Positions 58,453 through 64,000 of a stretch of DNA of 64,000 nucleotides are shown one piece after another. How positions within the stretch are numbered: position 1 is the first letter of the stretch; every line of letters begins with the position of its first letter. The notes under the pieces were generated by a model. It did no database searches and was not told the DNA's origin. It worked only from the letters and a program-made list of their open reading frames with translations. Made by a program: the position numbers and the translations under genes. The DNA comes from Clostridia bacterium (GTDB taxonomy: Bacteria; Bacillota; Clostridia; Christensenellales; Borkfalkiaceae): positions 1 through 64,000 of the forward strand of contig CAAFMS010000005.1 in the NCBI GenBank assembly GCA_900764105.1. Reading direction: 5' to 3'.

Positions 58453-58998
58453 TTAAAGGGTGTCTATTCCGCCGACTTTGTCAAGTTGTATGAAATCGAG
58501 TTCGACTTCGGTCTCCCTGCCGAACATAGAAACCTTGACTTTCGCTTTCTGATCGGCTACGTTCAGAGTTTCGATAACCCCTATAAAGCCGTCTAACGGT
58601 CCGCTTATGATGCGAACGCTGTCGCCCTCGGCAAAATCGAAACTTTCGACCTTGTCCTCGAGACGCATTTTCTTTATCTCGTCCTCCGTAAGAGGCACCG
58701 CCTTACCCTGAGGACCTACGAAACCCGTAACGCCCCTCGTGTTGGTAAGAAGATACCACATATCGTTGGAATATACCATTTTAACGAAAACGTAACAAGG
58801 CAAAATCTTTCTCTGCACGATTTTCTTTTTGCCGTTGGCTTTCTCTTCGATGGTCTCCTCCGTCGGAATCTTTATGTCGAGTATGGTATCGGCGAGGTTG
58901 TTGTTCTCGATGAGTTTTTCGATGGTGTCCTTAACGAGAGCCTCGTAACCCGAATAAGTATGAATGACGTACCAGTTAGCCGTCTCGGAATTAGCCAT
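58453..58998 (-). CDS. nusG: Transcription termination/antitermination factor NusG
   Basis: A 181-residue NusG: WYVIHTYSGYEALVKDTIE at the start, FVKMVYSNDMWYLLTNTRGVTGFVG in parts, and a C-terminal KOW domain (GDSVRIISGPLDGFIGVIE). It pauses or processes RNA polymerase and couples it to the ribosome. It overlaps secE's stop by one base. Confidence 0.97.
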   Translation of the reverse strand: MANSETANWYVIHTYSGYEALVKDTIEKLIENNNLADTILDIKIPTEETIEEKANGKKKIVQRKILPCYVFVKMVYSNDMWYLLTNTRGVTGFVGPQGKAVPLTEDEIKKMRLEDKVESFDFAEGDSVRIISGPLDGFIGVIETLNVADQKAKVKVSMFGRETEVELDFIQLDKVGGIDTL

Positions 58999-59354
58999 TA
59001 TCTGAGCGCTCCTTTCACGGCTTCGATGAGAGCGGCGGACGTTCCGCTATCGCCCTTAGCGAGTCTCAAAAGAGCCTGAAGTCCGAGATCCATCAAAAGG
59101 ATAACTACAAGCACGATGATCACCGTTACGAGAACGCAACCGAGTTGCTTCATAACGGTTTTAAAAGACGGCCAGGTAACTTTTTTAAGTTCGGACGCGA
59201 TCGCCTTTATTTTACCCCCAAGGCGAACGAATACGTTCGGTTTTTTGTTGGGGTCGGTCTTTTTGGGCTGTTTTGACTTAGCCTGTTTGTCGCTCTTTAC
59301 AACGTCGGTTTGCTTATTGCTTACCGCGACGTCGGTCTGTTTGTTGTTTTCCAT
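58998..59354 (-). CDS. secE: Preprotein translocase subunit SecE
   Basis: A 118-residue SecE with a single membrane helix near residues 75-100 and an amphipathic region (GGKIKAIASELKKVTWPSFK in parts) just before it. The N-terminal ~40 residues are an added polar segment with repeated NKQTDV units. The start at 59354 is favoured because MENNKQT is preceded by AGGAGG at 11 bases. It belongs to the rpmG-secE-nusG block. Confidence 0.9.
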   Translation of the reverse strand: MENNKQTDVAVSNKQTDVVKSDKQAKSKQPKKTDPNKKPNVFVRLGGKIKAIASELKKVTWPSFKTVMKQLGCVLVTVIIVLVVILLMDLGLQALLRLAKGDSGTSAALIEAVKGALR

Positions 59355-59452
59355 TATGACTCTGCCTCCTCGCATTGCGTTCGGAAATTGCGTTTTAACG
59401 ACGTACCGTCACCGTTGAGGGTTCGTAAAAACTCACATACGGCTGAAATACG

Positions 59453-59480
59453 CAAAAACCCGCAAAAGGACTCTTTTGCG
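59453..59480 (-). terminator. Hairpin between rpmG and secE
   Basis: CGCAAAAG and CTTTTGCG pair around a 4-base loop on the minus strand, followed by GGTTTTTGCG. It may partly terminate rpmG transcription or tune secE expression. Confidence 0.5.
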
Positions 59481-59510
59481 CTGATTTCCGATTGCGTATA
59501 TATAAAACGA

Positions 59511-59672
59511 TTACTTCGTTTCCTTGTGTACGGTGTGCTTTTTGCAGAACGGACAATATTTGCTGAGTTCTATTCTGTCGGGATCGTTCTTCTTATTCTT
59601 GTAATCGTCGTAATTTCTCTGCTTGCATTCGGTGCATGCCAAAGTGATTCTGGTTCTGTTTCCTTTTGCCAT
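59511..59672 (-). CDS. rpmG: 50S ribosomal protein L33
   Basis: A 53-residue L33 with the Zn-ribbon cysteines intact (CTEC, and CPFC; the C+ form), starting MAKGNRTRITLAC and ending HTVHKETK. It has no reading-frame competitor of the same size. It has its own promoter upstream and precedes secE. Confidence 0.95.
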   Translation of the reverse strand: MAKGNRTRITLACTECKQRNYDDYKNKKNDPDRIELSKYCPFCKKHTVHKETK

Positions 59673-59722
59673 ATCTTTCGCCTTCTCAAAAAATTAACAC
59701 CCCTTATGCGGAGTGCTAATCT

Positions 59723-59751
59723 ATTTTACTATACCTTTTTTTGTTTGTCAA
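59723..59751 (-). promoter_or_regulatory. Promoter of rpmG-secE-nusG
   Basis: On the minus strand: TTGACA (59746-59751), 17 bp, TAAAAT (59723-59728). Confidence 0.7.
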
Positions 59752-59933
59752 CTGTTTTAAAGCGGTTTATCGCTGTTTTTTACGCTTCACGAAAAATTCC
59801 TTTCCGTTTTCTTACGGTTTCTTTTCCGCATCTCGTATTTATCGCGATTATCGCGTTTATTCGCCGCCCGACAAAAGCTCTCGCCTTTTTTAAGCCACTC
59901 CTAAACCCCGCGATTTTAAACCGACTTACCGTC

Positions 59934-60650
59934 TTATTCTTCCGTTTCGGTAGCCGCGACTTCGCCGCCTTCTTCCTCTTCCGCTCCGCCGTAAAGGAAT
60001 TGCTCTACCATCGCTAAGGCGTCTACTTCCATAAATTTCGGATTTTCTTTAAGTCCGTGCTGAGCCGCGCATTGGTCGATAAGAATCTTAGCGTATCTCA
60101 TCGCTCTTCCCGATTTAATTCTGAGGAGTACGGGGACGGTGACGTAAGTCTTTTTGTCTCTCATATCCTTACAATGGAATTTCGGGTCGGTCGTGTCGAT
60201 GTCCATATTGAGGTATAACTTCAAAGTTTTACCCGCAACCGAGAGTTTGACGAATTGAAGCCTGCCTTGATTGATACTGTCGAATTTCTTGGAAATTCTC
60301 GTCTTCAACTTCTTGAAACGAAGAGCGTAGTTTTTGAGTTCGTCGTATCTGTCCTGTATCACCTCGTCCGCGCGAAGCATCTTCTGAGCGAACGTGGGAG
60401 ACGGAATATATTTGGGTTTGTCGTCCGCGTCAGCCGCAACGGGCATACCGTCCAAAAGCGGAAGCGTTACCGCCTCTGCGTCCATAGCCGCGAGTTCGTC
60501 GTTTGCTTCGGGAGCGGAATAGTATTTCGCCTCGTCCGCCGCCGCGACTCTCAATAACTCTTCGGTTACGTCGAATCCGTCTTCCTTAACGGAAGCGACG
60601 AATACGGGAGCCTCACCGTTGTTTACGAATTTGCCCAGATACGTTCTCAT
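59934..60650 (-). CDS. Conserved-looking hypothetical protein, acidic tail
   Basis: A 238-residue soluble protein that I do not recognise. The N-terminal half has an acidic, Ala-rich segment; the middle (KNYALRFKKLKTRISKKFDS in parts) is basic; then a strand-rich block with KLYLNMDIDTTDP. The tail ends in a run of Glu/Gly (AEEEEGGEV). ATG at 60650 is preferred, with AGAGGT upstream. It has its own consensus promoter. Nothing in its neighbourhood suggests a role. Confidence 0.65.
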   Translation of the reverse strand: MRTYLGKFVNNGEAPVFVASVKEDGFDVTEELLRVAAADEAKYYSAPEANDELAAMDAEAVTLPLLDGMPVAADADDKPKYIPSPTFAQKMLRADEVIQDRYDELKNYALRFKKLKTRISKKFDSINQGRLQFVKLSVAGKTLKLYLNMDIDTTDPKFHCKDMRDKKTYVTVPVLLRIKSGRAMRYAKILIDQCAAQHGLKENPKFMEVDALAMVEQFLYGGAEEEEGGEVAATETEE

Positions 60651-60722
60651 AAATAGCACCTCTCGAATCTCGAAATCTCAAAAAGTCCGTACTTTCTTTG
60701 CATACGAACACCTATATATACC

Positions 60723-60751
60723 ATTATATACTATAATTATTTTTTTTTCAA
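60723..60751 (-). promoter_or_regulatory. Promoter of hypothetical gene 59934-60650
   Basis: On the minus strand: TTGAAA (60746-60751), 17 bp, TATAAT (60723-60728). Confidence 0.65.
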
Positions 60752-60860
60752 GCGTTATAATCAAAAAAATAAAATTTTTTTTAATTTTTAGGTATTTTTG
60801 GAAATAATTTTCGGTTGATTTCGAAAAAATTTTAAAAATTTTTAATTTTTATCAATTTCG

Positions 60861-60889
60861 TTGACTTTTATTATCCGTCGGCGTATAAT
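60861..60889 (+). promoter_or_regulatory. Promoter of CPA2 antiporter gene
   Basis: TTGACT (60861-60866), 17 bp, TATAAT (60884-60889), about 60 bases before the start codon. The stretch from 60760 to 60860 is extremely A/T-rich with no gene. Confidence 0.75.
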
Positions 60890-60957
60890 CAAGCCTGTCA
60901 TTTCCCTTTCCGACGCGGACGCTTGCCGCAGACGGAAAACGAATTACAGAGGACGAT

Positions 60958-62307
60958 ATGGAAGTAGTAAATATTTTTTATTATCTTGCGGTTATACTGA
61001 TTTTTGCGAAGTCGTTCGGGCTGCTCGCGAGAAAACTCGGACTTCCGCAAGTTGCCGGAATGGTAGTCGCAGGCGTCATTTTGGGGCTGCTTGGTAATTT
61101 TCACAGAGACGACAACGCCCTTTTAAGGCTGTTTATAATGAAGCCGACAAAAGATGAAATGTCGGTTTTAAACGCATTCAGTCAGGTCGGCGTCGTACTT
61201 ATCTTGTTTTCGAGCGGACTCGAAACAGACCTTACAGAACTCAGACACAGCGGTTTATGCGCGACCGCGGTCGCTTTGTCGGGGGTTTTGGTTCCCATGG
61301 CTCTCGGAACGGCGGGCGCGCTCCTCTTTATGAACGGCTACGCCGAATATACCCACGATAAACTTCTGAACGCGATTTTTATCGGCACGATTCTCGCGGC
61401 GACGAGCGTGGGCATTACCGTCGAAACGCTTAAAGAGACGGGAAGACTCAATTCGAGGGTCGGACAGGCGATAGTGAGCGCGGCGGTAATAGACGACGTT
61501 TTCGGAATTATCGCTCTCAGTATAGTGACGAGTCTTAAAGGCGGCGACACTTCGCAGATATGGCTCACGCTTTTAAGAGCGGTCGGATTCTTCGCATTCT
61601 CGATAGGTCTCGGAATACTCCTCAGATTCTATTTCAGATGGGAATGTCACAAATTCCCGCATAAGAGAAGGACGAGCATATACGCTTTCGGTATGTGCTT
61701 CCTGTTCGCCTATTGCGCCGAAAAAATATTCCACATAGCGGCGATTACGGGCGCATATATGGCGGGCGTAATGCTGAGCGGTCTCGAGGACACGAAGTTC
61801 GTGGACAGAAAAGTCGTAGTGAGCGGCTATATGATATTCTCCCCCATCTTCTTCTCGTATATCGGCATATCGGCGGACTTTTCGGGTTTCAACCTCGGTT
61901 ATCTTCTGTTCGGACTTACTTTCGTCGCCCTCGGAATAATAGGCAAAATCATAGGTTGCGGAGTTATAGCGAAGCCGTTTAAATTCAACAACAAAGACTG
62001 TCTTACGATAGGCTGCGGAATGGTTGCGAGAGGCGAAGTCGCCTTGGCGGTTTACGCCACGGGACACTCGCTGATAGCCGAAAGCGGCGGCTTGGATCCG
62101 TTCGTCGCGACGGTAATGCTCATAGTAATCTCTTCGATACTCTGCCCGATACTTTTAAAAGCGTTGTTTAAAGATAAAGGAAACGGTAGCGGCAACGAAA
62201 ACGGCAACGCCGCCGAAAGCGGTATCACCGCAGGAAACGGTATCACCACAGGAAGCGATAACACCACAGGAAACGATACGCCGAAGCCGCTTGAAAATCC
62301 TTCGTAA
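60958..62307 (+). CDS. CPA2-type monovalent cation:proton antiporter
   Basis: A 449-residue membrane protein with about twelve helices of the Kef/NapA group, exchanging Na+ or K+ for H+. Motifs: LGLPQVAGMVVAGVILG near the start, AAVIDDVFGIIALSI (the Asp-Asp ion site), and IAAITGAYMAGVMLSG. The last ~45 residues are a low-complexity Gly/Asn/Thr tail encoded by repeats (GGAAACGGTATCACC and near copies), with no predicted domain. No KTN or TrkA-N domain is fused. It is monocistronic. Confidence 0.9.
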   Translation: MEVVNIFYYLAVILIFAKSFGLLARKLGLPQVAGMVVAGVILGLLGNFHRDDNALLRLFIMKPTKDEMSVLNAFSQVGVVLILFSSGLETDLTELRHSGLCATAVALSGVLVPMALGTAGALLFMNGYAEYTHDKLLNAIFIGTILAATSVGITVETLKETGRLNSRVGQAIVSAAVIDDVFGIIALSIVTSLKGGDTSQIWLTLLRAVGFFAFSIGLGILLRFYFRWECHKFPHKRRTSIYAFGMCFLFAYCAEKIFHIAAITGAYMAGVMLSGLEDTKFVDRKVVVSGYMIFSPIFFSYIGISADFSGFNLGYLLFGLTFVALGIIGKIIGCGVIAKPFKFNNKDCLTIGCGMVARGEVALAVYATGHSLIAESGGLDPFVATVMLIVISSILCPILLKALFKDKGNGSGNENGNAAESGITAGNGITTGSDNTTGNDTPKPLENPS

Positions 62308-62438
62308 ATTGCGTCGGATAACCCGTCATAAGTTGCGGTATAAATTGATTAACACCGAAAAATGAGGCTGCAAAGCCTCTTTTTTTATTGTTCGGCAATC
62401 TCTTTCGCAAAACAGACTATCAACGCCCCTTTAATCCG

Positions 62439-62855
62439 TTACGGGCGCCTGCCGAGTTTTCGCTCTATCGCCCGCTCTTCGTCGTAACGCTCTAAACAGG
62501 ACAGATATTTTTCGGACAGTATAAAAAGATACCTTTCTCTATCCTCGTATTTGAGCGAATAAAATTCCTTTTTGTCCATAAGTCTGTCGAGCGCATCGGA
62601 CGGTCTCGACCCCTCTTCGTCGAGCATCGCTTTTACTTCCTCGTAAAACTTCTCGTCCTCCGCGTTATCCTTTCTCACCGAGCGGACTATGCGCTTCTTG
62701 AAGTAGTTTTCAACGCCAGATGCGGCGACCCCTTCGCTTTCGGCTTTCTTAACGCCGTTTTCGAGTTCTTTTTTGTAATCTTCCCAAAATCTCGATTTTA
62801 ATCTTTTCTTAGCCTCTTTCGCCGCCGATTTAATACTCTTTGCCGCTGTTTCCAT
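62439..62855 (-). CDS. Hypothetical charged helical protein
   Basis: A 138-residue protein, very rich in Lys, Glu and Arg and likely all helical with coiled-coil stretches; no family is recognised. Residues 1-45 contain KSAAKEAKKRLKSRFWEDYK. No signal or membrane segment is visible. It could bind nucleic acid or another protein. It has an AGGGAG-type site ahead of it and no operon neighbour. Confidence 0.6.
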   Translation of the reverse strand: METAAKSIKSAAKEAKKRLKSRFWEDYKKELENGVKKAESEGVAASGVENYFKKRIVRSVRKDNAEDEKFYEEVKAMLDEEGSRPSDALDRLMDKKEFYSLKYEDRERYLFILSEKYLSCLERYDEERAIERKLGRRP

Positions 62856-62960
62856 TTTCTCTCCCTTCCCTTATATTTTTATCATATATTATATAATGTT
62901 ATTATTTAAGACGGACTTTTTATCCGTTCTCTAATGGCTATAATATCCGCTCGGAAACGT

Positions 62961-63000
62961 AAAAAACACCCGATAAAATCAATCGTAATTCTATCGGGTG
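62961..63000 (-). terminator. Terminator after rpsU
   Basis: CACCCGATA and TATCGGGTG form the stem, and the minus strand ends in TTTTTT, 25-60 bases past the rpsU stop. Confidence 0.85.
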
Positions 63001-63023
63001 TAAAAATCATTTTTTAGTTTTAA

Positions 63024-63203
63024 TTAGTTTTTGACGCTTCTCTTTCTTGCGAGTTCAGCCTTCTTTTTACGTCTTACGGAAGGTTTCTCGTAGTGTTCTT
63101 TACGGCGCAAATCACCGATTATACCGTCTCTCGAACACTTTCTCTTAAATCTGCGAAGAGCGTTGTCAAGCGACTCGTTTTCACCGACTCTGATTGTAGA
63201 CAT
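63024..63203 (-). CDS. rpsU: 30S ribosomal protein S21
   Basis: A 59-residue S21: STIRVGENESLDNALRRFKRK opens it in parts and EHYEKPSVRRKKK follows. AGGAGG precedes the ATG. It has its own promoter and terminator. Not adjacent to dnaG or rpoD as in some bacteria. Confidence 0.96.
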   Translation of the reverse strand: MSTIRVGENESLDNALRRFKRKCSRDGIIGDLRRKEHYEKPSVRRKKKAELARKRSVKN

Positions 63204-63251
63204 ATCCTCAACCCTCCTTTGCCCAAAGGCTCAGCGATAAAAAGCGTATTC

Positions 63252-63280
63252 ATTATACCAAAGGTAAAAACGTATGTCAA
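63252..63280 (-). promoter_or_regulatory. Promoter of rpsU
   Basis: On the minus strand: TTGACA (63275-63280), 17 bp, TATAAT (63252-63257), about 50 bases before the start codon. Confidence 0.8.
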
Positions 63281-63432
63281 GCGTTTTAAAGTCAAAATTT
63301 ACCGCTTTTGAATTTCGACGAACTTCGACGTTTTACGTTGTTCCGCTCGTTTTACAAATACTTTCTCTTCTCTTTTTGATTAACTCTCCCGATGGAATTG
63401 GAGAATTGGCAGGCGAAGCCTTTTAACTTTTC

Positions 63433-63502
63433 TTGCTTTCCCCTCTGGGGATATGCTCTCCCGATGAAACGGGAGAGCCTGCCCCAAAGGGGAAAGCAAG
63501 AT
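63433..63502. repeat. Short copy of dispersed CTTGCTTTCCCC repeat
   Basis: CTTGCTTTCCCC at 63433 faces GGGGAAAGCAAG ending 63502, with CTCTCCCGATGAAACGGGAGAG between. It is the compact form of the repeat seen at 4214, 10892 and 53553. The rest of 63204-63535 holds the rpsU promoter and no other gene. Confidence 0.7.
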
Positions 63503-63535
63503 CTTATTGCCGGATTATCAAAAAATAAATTTTAC

Positions 63536-63823
63536 TTATTTCATATTTTTCAAAAGTTGCAAAAGAGCCGACTTGTTTTCGTCCGATAAACCCTTTACCC
63601 TGCGGATAAGTTCATCGTCCGCAGTCTCTTCGTCGTTAAAAAATTCCGCAAGCGTTATTCCGAACGCTTTACAAATCGATCGCAACGTTGAAATCTTCGG
63701 TTCGGTTTTTCTCGTATACAAGTTATTCAACGTAGATTGAGTAAGTTCCGCTTCCATCGCAAGATAATTCACAGACCAACCCCGCTCTTTTCTTAACTTG
63801 TCTATCTTTTCCAACACATCCAT
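63536..63823 (-). CDS. XRE-family helix-turn-helix regulator
   Basis: A 95-residue protein with a Cro/C1 helix-turn-helix at residues 4-60 (KIDKLRKERGWSVNYLAMEAELTQSTLNNLY in parts). The start at 63823 gives nine bases after GAGGT; the ATG two codons earlier is too close. It is divergent from the gene beginning at 63924 and shares an operator-like inverted repeat with it, a repressor/target layout. It belongs to the same superfamily as the XRE gene at 10512 but is not a duplicate of it. Confidence 0.82.
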   Translation of the reverse strand: MDVLEKIDKLRKERGWSVNYLAMEAELTQSTLNNLYTRKTEPKISTLRSICKAFGITLAEFFNDEETADDELIRRVKGLSDENKSALLQLLKNMK

Positions 63824-63840
63824 AATCATATTACCTCTTT

Positions 63841-63917
63841 TGGGTTATTATATGATTATATTGAGTTATTATACTAACCCAACTTAGTTGACTTATAAAC
63901 TAAAAAGGGGTATAATG
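63841..63917. promoter_or_regulatory. Divergent control region with TGGGTTA/TAACCCA operator
   Basis: TGGGTTA (63841-63847) faces TAACCCA (63875-63881), with two direct GTTATTATA units between. The plus-strand promoter is TTGACT (63888-63893), 18 bp, TATAAT (63912-63917). On the minus strand TATAAT occurs at 63855-63860 with TTGGGT (63877-63882) 16 bp upstream. The operator arms overlap these boxes. Confidence 0.6.
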
Positions 63918-63923
63918 ATGTTA

Positions 63924-64000
63924 TGAACAGCAATAATAAAATTCACTTCACAAAAAACATAAAAACAATAAAAAAGACAGCGAGTTACACAATCGGGGCT
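63924..64000 (+). CDS. Partial gene cut by window end
   Basis: The first 25 codons (MNSNNKIHFTKNIKTIKKTA, then SYTIG) of a gene that runs past the window. The start is only about seven bases after the -10 box, so the mRNA would be nearly leaderless unless the true start is elsewhere. The segment FTKNIKTIKK resembles the beginning of XRE-type proteins but is too short to classify. It is divergent from the XRE gene on the other strand. Confidence 0.45.

Noticed and set aside
63093..63311. 72-codon plus-strand frame overlapping rpsU
   Set aside because: Antisense to S21, which is certain on the minus strand.

Overview
The window looks like part of the chromosome of a strictly anaerobic, low-to-mid GC Firmicute of the class Clostridia, probably an uncultured gut lineage (Christensenellales-like; this placement is inference from gene content only). 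Support comes from the ecfA1-ecfA2-ecfT-truA-rplM-rpsI block, the rpmG-secE-nusG-rplK-rplA / rplJ-rplL block, pyruvate:ferredoxin oxidoreductase, a group-B [FeFe] hydrogenase, a V/A-type ATPase, several secreted lipoproteins, and many near-consensus sigma-A promoters (TTGACA, 17 bp, TATAAT). Most genes lie on the minus strand.

Layout. 1-440: nested inverted and direct repeats. 479-4044: a lipoprotein and a metNIQ methionine importer, whose leader holds a Met-rich upstream reading frame and an attenuator. 4148-11064: an accessory island, a restriction-modification-like operon (two adenine methylase-like proteins, a RES-domain NADase-like protein, a GIY-YIG/helicase) with a divergent XRE regulator, bracketed by direct repeats. 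11076-21579: a ZIP transporter, then one long minus-strand operon running from an iron-sulfur protein, flavoprotein and hydrogenase through a riboflavin-type ECF S component, tsaE, tsaB, rimI, a hydrolase, murF and ddl. 21730-24540: a mobile-repeat remnant, deoD, a 23-bp tandem array, an EamA permease, an orphan gene and tRNA-Leu with a palindrome at its 3' end. 24638-29156: S9/L13/TruA/ECF energising module. 29289-33034: pyruvate:ferredoxin oxidoreductase. 33221-37847: lipoprotein, ABC exporter pair and TetR regulator. 37886-39353: an AT-rich patch with one lipoprotein. 39500-48176: complete nine-gene V/A-ATPase. 48234-53282: CBS/DUF21 protein, CDF transporter, PF06541 membrane protein, BrnQ. 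53329-54086: repeats and tRNA-Pro. 54176-59751: gpsA, plsY and the ribosomal protein/NusG/SecE cluster. 59934-64000: hypothetical proteins, a CPA2 antiporter, rpsU, and an XRE gene divergent from a gene cut by the window end.

How the genes fit together. Pyruvate:ferredoxin oxidoreductase would supply reduced ferredoxin and the hydrogenase could consume or sense it. The flavoprotein and 2Fe-2S/4Fe-4S protein encoded with the hydrogenase suggest a soluble redox module, and the S component behind them may supply its flavin. The V/A-ATPase rotor keeps the residues that bind Na+ in the Enterococcus hirae rotor, so a Na+-based energy circuit with the CPA2 antiporter and the BrnQ carrier is plausible.

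The best candidate for an unusual system is the 4.1-11.1 kb island. A RES-domain gene sits inside the restriction operon. The AT-rich stretch that holds it begins in the middle of the methylase gene, at the putative target-recognition half, and ends at the start of the helicase gene. The divergent promoter region carries repeated CACTATAG motifs next to a small XRE gene. Other notable signals are terminal inverted repeats that contain tRNA 3' ends.
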